In this document: piece by piece, positions 1-5,129 of the stretch | Numbering within the stretch: position 1 is the first letter of the stretch | How the letters are laid out: every line of letters starts with the position of its first letter | Assembly: GCA_003662645.1 (NCBI GenBank) | Contig: QMYL01000059.1 | Coordinates: forward strand, 1 to 6,416 | Source: Candidatus Bathyarchaeota archaeon | GTDB taxonomy: Archaea > Thermoproteota > Bathyarchaeia > Bathyarchaeales > B26-1 | Reading direction: 5' to 3' | DNA length: 6,416 bases | Translations under genes and position numbers: made by a program | Notes under the pieces: model-generated | Databases searched by the model: none | What the model saw: only the letters and a program-made list of their open reading frames with translations | What the model was told of the DNA's origin: nothing

Positions 1-2598
1 CGTGAAGCCTATTATCCTCCCCAAAACTCCGGCGCAAGTGTGAGGGGCTAGACCTATCACGAGGAGGCCGACCAAATCCTCTGGACGCTCAACGTTATAG
101 AAAGGCTTAAGGCCATAGAACTTTACGAGTAGTTCATCGATGAAGTTCGCTATCCTGATGAAGTAATCTACACTCGCATACGGTATTATTACATCCTGAA
201 CCTTAAGCTCACAGATCTGGTCTGGATCAACTAGGGGATCTCCATTCACATCATGGTAGTATCCAAGCTCCCGGAGCCTCTCAACCGATACTCCAATCTC
301 GGATGGTTTGAAGTGGGTTAGGGGGGCGTTCGTTACATCAAACCTTATAGTCCCATCCTTATAGACCGACAAGCCATACTTAGCCCTTAAAACGCCCTTC
401 TCTATCGGCTCCGGGGTCTTCGTCTTGTTCGTTAAACCTTTAACACCCTTCAAGACTGACGGTCTATACCCCACCCTTCTGCAGGCTTCCTCAACCAACT
501 CCCTTATCGGCACCATCTGCTCCTCAAAGTTCTGTGTGGGAACCTTACATACCGGACAGACCTTCTCATCCTCCTTCAACGTCCTACCACATCTGGGACA
601 TACGGTCTCCAATACGGTCTGTGAACCACACCTCGGGCAGACCCTCATGAAGGTTACAGCTTGACAGCTCGGGCACCTCCTCTTGACTATCTCAACCCCC
701 ACAAAACCCTTCTTGGATGCTTCCATCAGGTTACGTTGGGAGCCTCCGTTGAGCCCAACCGGGAAGAGGACGTGAACTGGGGGTTTCATATCCCTCTTCT
801 TTGCCTTCTCAGGACGCCCAACCCTTGCGCCTATGAAGGATGGGGCCTTATCCCTAACAACTACCCCACTCAACTCTTTTAGGTTATCCAGAACCGAACC
901 GTCATCTCCTACACTCTTCTCAGGGTCTCTAACCCCTAAGGTGAAGGCGAGGGCCTCCGCGTCCCAACCTTCGATTATCAATTCGCCTCCCATAACCCTG
1001 TGGGGTATACATATCTCCTCCAGTATAGCCTTAACCGTTGGGTTTAGGACCCCAATTATCTTGGAGGAGCCTCCCCCATCGAGGTGCCTAGCAGATGATA
1101 GAAGCCACCTCCTAAGCATCTCTAAGTCTTCGAGCGTTATATTCGACCAGAAATAGGTGTATCTTGGGTGTAGGGGTATACCAAGCCCTAGACTTATCGC
1201 CGAGGCCTCCCGGAACGTCGGCTTACTCCTGAAGGGGTCGTTCAAAAACTCCCTGAGCCGGTTTTGGGATATACCTATGGATCTCGCCGCCTCCTCCACT
1301 GAGCCGTTGAACCCCTTTTCTATCGCCTCTCTTAGCTCCTCACACCACCACTCCTCGGTATAACCGGATGGGAGAAGGGGCTTATTGTTATATAGGAAAT
1401 CCCCGAAGCTGATCAGTATATCCCCTAGGAATAGGATCCTATGGATCTTATCCTTCACCTTGTCAAAGTTCTCATCTGAAACCCGGACGACCGAGCCGTC
1501 CCTTAACAGAACCATAGGGGTCTCTATGTAATCAACCGGCATAACTATGCCAGATTTACCGGGCATCTCGATCTTGAGTTGGGTTCCACCAGCAAGGAAG
1601 TTCTGGAGAACCCTCATCGTGAGAGGGTGAACCCCAACAGCGGCTAACCCAGTGTTCCTAGCCCTCCCATAACGGAGCCTAAATCCTCCCCTCTCAGATG
1701 GGAAGCATAGGATTGGACGGCCAGCTGGAACATCCTCCATAAAGCCGGAGGTCTTCTTCTCCTGGATCTTCCTAATATCCTTGAGCCAGTCCCAGCCTGG
1801 AAGCCTCAACTCCTCAACTATGGCCCAAACCTTCGAGGCCCTACCTATAATACCGTCATTCACAACCCTCAGCGCACCACCACGGACGCGGTTCGTCTCT
1901 ATCCTCGGCAAGTTACGGTGGGAAGACACCTCAACTGGGTCTGACTGTATCCCGGTAACCTCAACTGGGAGGTGTTGGAGGGCCCTCCTTAACTCCTCAT
2001 CGGAGACATGGTACTGGAAGCGGCTGACCTCGCGTTCGTAGAGCCTCAACTCCTCGATGAACCTATCGATCTCCTCCTTGGTCGGCTTGTAACGGTCCAG
2101 CCCCAACATCCGACGTATGAAGTCCGCTATGACGGGTGTAAGGGCGGTCTCCGTTCCCCCGGCTGAGCGTATAGGTCCAGCAAGGTATATGGCCAAGTAC
2201 CTAGAACGATCCGGATTAGACTTTATCAGAACCTTGGTTATCCCCTCAGAGTAGACGGCTGCCGTAACACCCTCGGTCAGTATGGCGAGAGCGGTCCTTA
2301 TAGCCTGCTCAGCCGCCTCTTGGCCCTCCATATGCCCGAACCTTCCGTAGACTATTTCCTCCGCTATCTTGAAGGCCAGCTCCTCCCTAGGCATGGTCTT
2401 ACTCAGTTCCCTTATCCTCTCGGCGACTCCGGGGGGTCCTATGAAACCCTCTACGAGCCCGGCTAGGTCCTCAGCCACCTCAGTCTCTGGATGTGGTTTT
2501 GGATCTAAACCCTTAGCCCTAGCCTCCTTTGCGACCTCGTATAGTCTATTTAATTCCTCCTCTAACATGGAGAAGTAGTCTCGGTACTCAGTACTCAT
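1..2598 (-). CDS. polC: DNA polymerase D (PolD) large subunit DP2, 3' end cut by window edge
   Basis: This is the catalytic subunit of the archaeal replicative polymerase PolD, which works with the small exonuclease subunit DP1. The frame is open for 866 codons from the ATG at 2598 to base 1 without a stop. Landmarks typical of DP2 are AGPIRSAGGTE (residues 140-150), ETNRVRGGAL (234-243), a tryptophan pair at 416-417 followed by a helical stretch, and a zinc-binding region with four CxxC pairs (C642/C645, C654/C657, C667/C670, C681/C684). The visible end reads APHTCAGVLGRIIGFT. In known DP2 proteins this segment lies a few dozen residues before the NCDGDED active-site loop, so the catalytic aspartates are outside the window. 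Family members are about 1100-1300 residues, so roughly a quarter is missing. No intein is seen in the visible part. The ATG follows a TATA box by about 35 bases and is preceded by GGAAG. DP1 is not adjacent. Confidence 0.96.
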   Translation of the reverse strand, partial: MSTEYRDYFSMLEEELNRLYEVAKEARAKGLDPKPHPETEVAEDLAGLVEGFIGPPGVAERIRELSKTMPREELAFKIAEEIVYGRFGHMEGQEAAEQAIRTALAILTEGVTAAVYSEGITKVLIKSNPDRSRYLAIYLAGPIRSAGGTETALTPVIADFIRRMLGLDRYKPTKEEIDRFIEELRLYEREVSRFQYHVSDEELRRALQHLPVEVTGIQSDPVEVSSHRNLPRIETNRVRGGALRVVNDGIIGRASKVWAIVEELRLPGWDWLKDIRKIQEKKTSGFMEDVPAGRPILCFPSERGGFRLRYGRARNTGLAAVGVHPLTMRVLQNFLAGGTQLKIEMPGKSGIVMPVDYIETPMVLLRDGSVVRVSDENFDKVKDKIHRILFLGDILISFGDFLYNNKPLLPSGYTEEWWCEELREAIEKGFNGSVEEAARSIGISQNRLREFLNDPFRSKPTFREASAISLGLGIPLHPRYTYFWSNITLEDLEMLRRWLLSSARHLDGGGSSKIIGVLNPTVKAILEEICIPHRVMGGELIIEGWDAEALAFTLGVRDPEKSVGDDGSVLDNLKELSGVVVRDKAPSFIGARVGRPEKAKKRDMKPPVHVLFPVGLNGGSQRNLMEASKKGFVGVEIVKRRCPSCQAVTFMRVCPRCGSQTVLETVCPRCGRTLKEDEKVCPVCKVPTQNFEEQMVPIRELVEEACRRVGYRPSVLKGVKGLTNKTKTPEPIEKGVLRAKYGLSVYKDGTIRFDVTNAPLTHFKPSEIGVSVERLRELGYYHDVNGDPLVDPDQICELKVQDVIIPYASVDYFIRIANFIDELLVKFYGLKPFYNVERPEDLVGLLVIGLAPHTCAGVLGRIIGFT

Positions 2599-2631
2599 CT
2601 TCGCTTCCAAGTAGGGTTCTCCCTCTAGCGG

Positions 2632-2646
2632 CCTATATAAAACGGG
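2632..2646 (-). promoter_or_regulatory. TATA-type promoter of the DP2 gene
   Basis: Read on the minus strand, the 54-base gap between the small zinc protein and DP2 holds CCCGTTTTATATAGG, a clear archaeal TATA box. Transcription would start about 25 bases further on, near 2610-2613. That gives a leader of about 13 bases containing GGAAG before the ATG at 2598. DP2 can therefore be transcribed independently of the upstream GGGPS unit. The start site is inferred from spacing only. Confidence 0.55.
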
Positions 2647-2652
2647 AGACTG

Positions 2653-2964
2653 CTACTCGGTGTGGATCCGGCATAGGATTATTGTGGGCCACTTCTCTAT
2701 TGAGCGTCCAGTAGCCTTTTGGTAGGTCTTCCTAGCTATCTCCTCCCTCTTCTTCACGCAGGCCTCACATCTGGGATGTCTAAGGTCTGAGGGGCCATCG
2801 CAACGGCCACAGTTTAGAAGTAATGTTTCACCTAACCCTCGGAAGGTTGTCCATGCGTACTCCCTCTCGTCGTACTCCGGTTCGAAGTCTGGCCATATAT
2901 CGTAGATGTCCTCCCTACCCAGAGCCTTCTTTAGAGCCTCGAAGTAATGCTCAAACGCGGTCAT
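2653..2964 (-). CDS. Small four-cysteine (probable zinc-binding) protein of unknown function
   Basis: I do not recognise this family. The 103-residue protein has an acidic and aromatic N-terminal half (EDIYDIWPDFEPEYDEREYAW, residues 18-38 region). It then has a C52-x2-C55 pair and a C66-x2-C69 pair separated by ten residues, with His63 between them, consistent with a compact zinc knuckle or ribbon. A basic helix follows (KKREEIARKTYQKATGR) and the tail is hydrophobic and ends in IHTE. The ATG at 2964 lies two bases after the TGA of the GGGPS gene, so the two are almost certainly co-transcribed and translationally coupled. A TTG at 2979 would add five residues and overlap the GGGPS end; the ATG is preferred. 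Purine-rich GGAAGGG precedes it. Lipid synthesis upstream and PolD downstream give no clear hint of its role. Confidence 0.75.
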   Translation of the reverse strand: MTAFEHYFEALKKALGREDIYDIWPDFEPEYDEREYAWTTFRGLGETLLLNCGRCDGPSDLRHPRCEACVKKREEIARKTYQKATGRSIEKWPTIILCRIHTE

Positions 2965-2966
2965 AA

Positions 2967-3752
2967 TCAACCCTTCCAATTACATATCTTTGTAGTCGTT
3001 CCCTCTTTTATACCTTGTATTATCTCTATAAGTTTATCCTTAACCTCCTGTCCCCTACTCTCCTCAACTATCGTCCCCGTGACTATTATATCGGAGCCAG
3101 CCGCCACAGCCCTCTTGGCCTGAGCTCCAGTTCTAATCCCACCACCAACTATCAATGGTATATCAACGACCATCTTGACCATCCTTATCATCTCCTTAGG
3201 AACAGGACGCCTAGCACCGGAACCAGCCTCCAAGTAGACGAACCTCATACCGAAGAACTGGGCTGTGAGGGCATAGGCGGCGGCCAGTTCCGGTTTATTA
3301 TACGGTATGGGGCAGGCTCTACCTATAACACCTACAGAGCCCCCTTCACCTGTGATTATGTATCCTAGCGGGATAGGCTCCAAGCCAAACTTCTTGATCA
3401 AGGGAGCCCCCAAGACCTGGGCCCCAGCGATGAAGTATGGATCTGCGGAGTTCAGTAGGGACATGAACCATATGGCATCGGCATACCTACTTATCCCGGT
3501 TATATTATTCGGGAATAGTATGACCGGTATCCCCGCCACCTTCTTTATAGCCTTCACAACTTTATCTAGGTGCGTCGTGGATACTAAGGTTGTACCCCCA
3601 ACCATTATAGCCGATGTCTGGCAGCTCTCAACTTCCCTGGCTAAGGATGAGGCAGATTTTGGGGTTACGTTTTCAGGGTCGATGAGTGTTATATGTATGG
3701 CCCCTTCTGAACGTATCTTCTCCATTATGTACCTCTCAACTTTGCCTATCAA
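2967..3752 (-). CDS. Geranylgeranylglyceryl phosphate synthase (GGGPS)
   Basis: The enzyme joins sn-glycerol-1-phosphate and geranylgeranyl diphosphate to 3-O-geranylgeranylglyceryl phosphate, the first ether bond of archaeal membrane lipids. It is a Mg-dependent TIM-barrel protein. The 261 residues match the family length (about 240-260). Visible motifs are TLIDPEN (22-28, with the metal-linked Asp25 and Glu27 region), VGGTT (51-55), FPNNITGIS (80-88), YLEAGSGA (173-180), GGGIRTG (203-209) and TGTIVE (225-230); the last two form the glycerol phosphate binding end. The start is the TTG at 3752, because an in-frame TGA lies 15 bases upstream. The next ATG (residue 10) would trim the first helix, which aligns with known family starts. 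A purine-rich GGAAAGGGA stretch precedes the TTG. The gene is first in a pair with the small four-cysteine gene. Confidence 0.95.
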   Translation of the reverse strand: MIGKVERYIMEKIRSEGAIHITLIDPENVTPKSASSLAREVESCQTSAIMVGGTTLVSTTHLDKVVKAIKKVAGIPVILFPNNITGISRYADAIWFMSLLNSADPYFIAGAQVLGAPLIKKFGLEPIPLGYIITGEGGSVGVIGRACPIPYNKPELAAAYALTAQFFGMRFVYLEAGSGARRPVPKEMIRMVKMVVDIPLIVGGGIRTGAQAKRAVAAGSDIIVTGTIVEESRGQEVKDKLIEIIQGIKEGTTTKICNWKG

Positions 3753-3787
3753 TCCCTTTCCCTTTCCTCATCTGGTAGATAATCCTT

Positions 3788-3800
3788 TATTATTTAATCG
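3788..3800 (-). promoter_or_regulatory. Probable TATA promoter of the GGGPS unit
   Basis: The minus strand reads CGATTAAATAATA at 3800-3788. The TTG of GGGPS at 3752 would lie about 15 bases after a start site placed 25 bases downstream of this TATA. A second A/T-rich stretch, TTTAATTTAATAAAAA at 3840-3825, directly follows the elf1 stop and may instead serve elf1 termination. It is not clear whether elf1 and GGGPS are separate units or read through the 89-base gap. Confidence 0.4.
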
Positions 3801-3841
3801 CTTAAAGAATTGACGGTTTGCTCCTTTTTATTAAATTAAAA

Positions 3842-4075
3842 TTACCTTGCCGAGTAGAATTTATCCGTGAACTCGCAGTAGGCGTCGACCTCCTGGAAGT
3901 AGGGCTTAATAGATAACTCGTCGGACAATCCGCAATTGCCACAGTAAATCAAAGCTTTCTCTTCCTTTTTCAAAATAGAGACTTTTATAGCTTCTTTTCC
4001 ACATTTTGGACATAGAAATACCTTAGGCAACCTCTTCTTCGGTACGCGAATTACCTTTCTCCTTCTTCTACCCAA
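3842..4075 (-). CDS. elf1: Elf1-like transcription elongation factor (zinc ribbon)
   Basis: This 77-residue protein has the layout of the Elf1 family, a small factor that binds elongating RNA polymerase in eukaryotes and is also found in TACK-type archaea. The N-terminus is a basic tail (GRRRRK, then VPKKRLPK). A four-cysteine zinc ribbon follows (C22-x2-C25 and C45-x2-C48). The C-terminus [13 protein letters not shown] parallels the PIDVYSDWIDACE end of yeast Elf1. Length is close to the family's usual 75-90 residues. The start is the TTG at 4075, with GGTGG about five bases upstream. An ATG at 4087 is out of frame, and the in-frame sequence reaches a TAG a few codons upstream. The gene lies opposite the 169-codon gene and shares with it a repeat-rich intergenic region. 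Confidence 0.88.
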   Translation of the reverse strand: MGRRRRKVIRVPKKRLPKVFLCPKCGKEAIKVSILKKEEKALIYCGNCGLSDELSIKPYFQEVDAYCEFTDKFYSAR

Positions 4076-4125
4076 CCCTCCACCATCCGTCGAGGTCTAC
4101 CCGAGATTTCTTTCCGAAATCCATT

Positions 4126-4137
4126 GTTTAAACTTTT
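4126..4137 (-). promoter_or_regulatory. BRE/TATA promoter of elf1
   Basis: The minus strand reads AAAAGTTTAAAC, a standard purine-rich BRE joined to a TATA box, centred near 4130. A start about 25 bases downstream (near 4104) would leave a leader of about 30 bases before the TTG at 4075. The GTGAT/ATCAC repeat cluster begins only nine bases upstream of this element, so a protein bound there could affect elf1. Confidence 0.5.
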
Positions 4138-4145
4138 CCCTCCAA

Positions 4146-4213
4146 CGATCGTGATACTTCCGTGATGCACGAGATTGCGATCGTATCATCACGAAATCAC
4201 ATGGGATATCACA
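4146..4213. promoter_or_regulatory. Cluster of GTGAT/ATCAC half-sites between elf1 and the 169-codon gene
   Basis: Five exact copies of GTGAT or its complement ATCAC occur here, at 4151, 4162, 4188, 4196 and 4208. The last belongs to an imperfect palindrome GGGATATCACA (4203-4213) related to TGTGATATCACA at 5088-5099. The region begins with CGATCGTGA (4146-4154), which returns as its exact complement TCACGATCG at 5102-5110. The cluster lies between two divergent promoters (4126-4137 and 4221-4237), the normal place for a shared operator. The operator role is inferred; the repeats are seen directly. Confidence 0.55.
4161..4193. repeat. Large dyad, 12-13 base arms with 8-base loop
   Basis: CGTGATGCACGA at 4161-4172 is matched by TCGTATCATCACG at 4181-4193. 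The arms pair as CGTGATG with CATCACG and ACGA with TCGT, with one to two mismatched bases between these blocks and an eight-base loop GATTGCGA. It is either a cooperative protein-binding dyad or a stem-loop. Because it ends in the same half-sites as the other palindromes of the region, a DNA-binding role is preferred over an RNA structure. Confidence 0.6.
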
Positions 4214-4220
4214 GCTCACA

Positions 4221-4237
4221 CCGAATTTAAAATATAT
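4221..4237 (+). promoter_or_regulatory. TATA promoter of the 169-codon gene
   Basis: CCGAATTTAAAATATAT combines a BRE-like CCGAA and a TATA box. The predicted start is near 4254-4256, leaving a leader of about 85 bases before the TTG at 4342, long for an archaeal gene. A second TATA-like core (TTATAAT at 4248-4254) inside the next inverted repeat would move the start to about 4278. The GATATCACA palindrome abuts the BRE on the upstream side. Confidence 0.45.
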
Positions 4238-4243
4238 TTGCGC

Positions 4244-4259
4244 GCTCTTATAATAGAGC
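4244..4259. repeat. Short inverted repeat GCTCT-TATAAT-AGAGC
   Basis: Perfect five-base arms GCTCT (4244-4248) and AGAGC (4255-4259) enclose TATAAT. It lies either at the predicted transcription start of the 169-codon gene or around a second TATA core, so it could be an operator or a 5' RNA hairpin. Confidence 0.35.
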
Positions 4260-4341
4260 TGATAATTCATCGGTGGGTGGTGGAGTTCAAACCCCTAAAG
4301 GTAATTGTTAAGCTTCAAATGTATACAATTTTGTATCCATT
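4260..4341 (+). other. Leader region of the 169-codon gene with a possible eight-residue peptide
   Basis: The leader holds a G-rich run, CGGTGGGTGGTGGAG (4271-4285), and a mini reading frame from the ATG at 4319 (MYTILYPF). Its TGA at 4343-4345 overlaps the TTG start at 4342-4344. No strong Shine-Dalgarno sequence stands near that ATG. The overlap would allow stop-start coupling, but it may be coincidence. No other gene is seen between 4138 and 4341. Confidence 0.25.
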
Positions 4342-4851
4342 TTGATAAGGAGCGGATCTGGAAAATTGAGCCTCAGAAGGGAGATCCAGAAATGGCTGAT
4401 AGGTCTACTAAACGACCCAATAACAAAAATACTGATAAAGAATAGCCATCTAACAAAAACTCAGTTAGAGACCTTTCTAATAGACATACTATCTGAAAAT
4501 ATTGCAGAAAAAAAGATAATATATGAAGAAAAAGCAAAACTAAGACTTTTAAAGGGTGGAGTAAGCCGTGGAGCCTTTAATAGAACCCTAAACCAAGCCA
4601 GAAAGAATATAATAAGGGCTATATACACAGTCATACTTCTCGGCTACCTAGGAATATTCGAGACTCCAAGACTTGACCCATACATTGAGATCGCAAATAA
4701 ACTACACACCTATACGGAGACCTACAAAACCATACTCGAGGAGGATTTCAAGGGTAGAGAAAACCTGAGAATAATGGAGATCCTGCAAAAAGAGCTAGAA
4801 GAAGGCTTGAAAAACTTGTCAAAACCTAGAGGTCTATCAGGGAGGGCGTGA
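4342..4851 (+). CDS. Uncharacterised 169-residue protein, possibly DNA-binding
   Basis: I cannot name this family with confidence. The protein is basic and largely helical. Its most conserved-looking block is KGGVSRGAFNRTLNQARKNI (71-90), where VSRGAFNRTLNQARK resembles a helix-turn-helix recognition helix. It leads into a hydrophobic segment IIRAIYTVILLGYLGIFETP (90-109), too charged at its start for a confident membrane helix. A polar helix follows (YIEIANKLHTYTETYKTILEE, 114-134) and a charged coiled C-terminus. The start is uncertain: TTG at 4342 is the first in-frame start after a TAA at 4309, but AAGGAG lies inside the frame (4347-4352) and could serve a TTG at 4366. Base use differs from the neighbours: lysine is mostly AAA and isoleucine ATA, against AAG- and GC-richer codons in DP2 and the coiled-coil gene, suggesting a different origin. 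Candidate operators flank it on both sides, and one overlaps its stop codon. Confidence 0.72.
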   Translation: MIRSGSGKLSLRREIQKWLIGLLNDPITKILIKNSHLTKTQLETFLIDILSENIAEKKIIYEEKAKLRLLKGGVSRGAFNRTLNQARKNIIRAIYTVILLGYLGIFETPRLDPYIEIANKLHTYTETYKTILEEDFKGRENLRIMEILQKELEEGLKNLSKPRGLSGRA

Positions 4852-4885
4852 TATCACACATCACAGATAGATGACGTCACGTGAT
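4848..4885. promoter_or_regulatory. Second GTGAT/ATCAC palindrome cluster, overlapping the stop codon
   Basis: GTGATATCAC (4848-4857) is a perfect ten-base palindrome that includes the TGA stop at 4849-4851. CATCACA follows at 4859-4865. GTCACGTGAT (4876-4885) then puts the half-sites in the opposite order around CACGTG. Five half-sites (one with a single change) fall within 38 bases. These are the same half-sites as at 4146-4213 and 5065-5105, so one protein probably recognises all three. Confidence 0.55.
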
Positions 4886-5051
4886 AACCACCATCCATAA
4901 TCTCTGCGAGACCGGTTTCTTCCATCCATACGAAGAACGTGAGATGATTAAAGATGAGAACCGCGTTTTATTTTCTAAGAATTAACCATATTTTTTATTG
5001 GTGCTGGTGATCTCCACGTCCGCCATGCAGACTACTATCTAAGTTGTTTTA
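4886..5051. other. Non-coding stretch between the 169-codon gene and the coiled-coil gene
   Basis: No gene is supported here. It contains a direct repeat CCATCCATA (4889-4897 and 4922-4930), one isolated GTGAT at 5007, and two T-runs described separately. It has no tRNA fold, and no convincing C/D-box or H/ACA RNA was seen by eye. Confidence 0.4.
4966..4996 (+). terminator. T-rich termination signals downstream of the 169-codon gene
   Basis: TTTTATTTT (4966-4974) and TTTTTT (4991-4996) are the kind of non-template-strand T-runs that end archaeal transcripts without needing a hairpin. They lie 115-145 bases after the stop codon, so the transcript would carry the palindrome cluster in its 3' tail. 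Confidence 0.4.
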
Positions 5052-5065
5052 CGAAAGGTTTATCT
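5052..5065 (+). promoter_or_regulatory. BRE/TATA promoter of the coiled-coil winged-helix gene
   Basis: CGAAAGGTTTATCT is a typical archaeal BRE plus TATA arrangement. The expected start about 25 bases downstream falls at 5086-5088, exactly where the perfect palindrome TGTGATATCACA begins. A weaker alternative TATA is TTTTTACGATA (5070-5080), which would place the start near 5102. Confidence 0.5.
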
Positions 5066-5105
5066 GTGATTTTTACGATATGTGATTTGTGATATCACAG
5101 GTCAC
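5065..5105. promoter_or_regulatory. Third half-site cluster with perfect palindrome TGTGATATCACA
   Basis: TGTGAT occurs at 5065 and 5081. The perfect twelve-base palindrome TGTGATATCACA occupies 5088-5099 and GTCAC follows at 5101-5105, running into TCACGATCG. The cluster lies between the predicted TATA box and the Shine-Dalgarno sequence of the coiled-coil gene. A bound protein would block initiation, so repression, possibly autoregulation, is the simplest reading. The palindrome is seen directly; its role is inferred. Confidence 0.6.
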
Positions 5106-5115
5106 GATCGGTTTA

Positions 5116-5122
5116 GGAGGAG
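5116..5122 (+). promoter_or_regulatory. Strong Shine-Dalgarno sequence deciding the TTG start
   Basis: GGAGGAG lies seven bases before the TTG at 5130 but only three before an ATG at 5126. The ATG opens a different frame that ends after 25 codons at 5203, whereas the TTG frame runs for 233 codons, so spacing and length both favour TTG. Confidence 0.75.
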
Positions 5123-5129
5123 TTTATGA

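Noticed and set aside
1..60. Intein insertion in DP2
   Set aside because: Known DP2 inteins lie near the catalytic aspartates beyond the window. The visible sequence is uninterrupted DP2.
425..1363. Plus-strand open frames of 68-107 codons opposite DP2
   Set aside because: They are antisense to a continuous, motif-rich DP2 frame and have low-complexity Ser/Pro/Leu-rich translations with no recognisable domain.
3015..3813. Plus-strand frames of 117 and 168 codons opposite GGGPS
   Set aside because: GGGPS on the minus strand is certain from many family motifs. These frames are complements of conserved codons and have no features of their own.
4272..4295. tRNA T-arm-like stretch GGAGTTCAAACCCC
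   Set aside because: It resembles a T-loop, but the stem pairs imperfectly and no acceptor, D or anticodon arm fits around it, so neither a tRNA nor a tRNA-derived attachment site is supported.
4146..5105. CRISPR array or bacterial CRP-type operators
   Set aside because: The repeats are short palindromic half-sites with irregular spacing and no uniform spacers. The arms are two bases apart, not the six of CRP sites.
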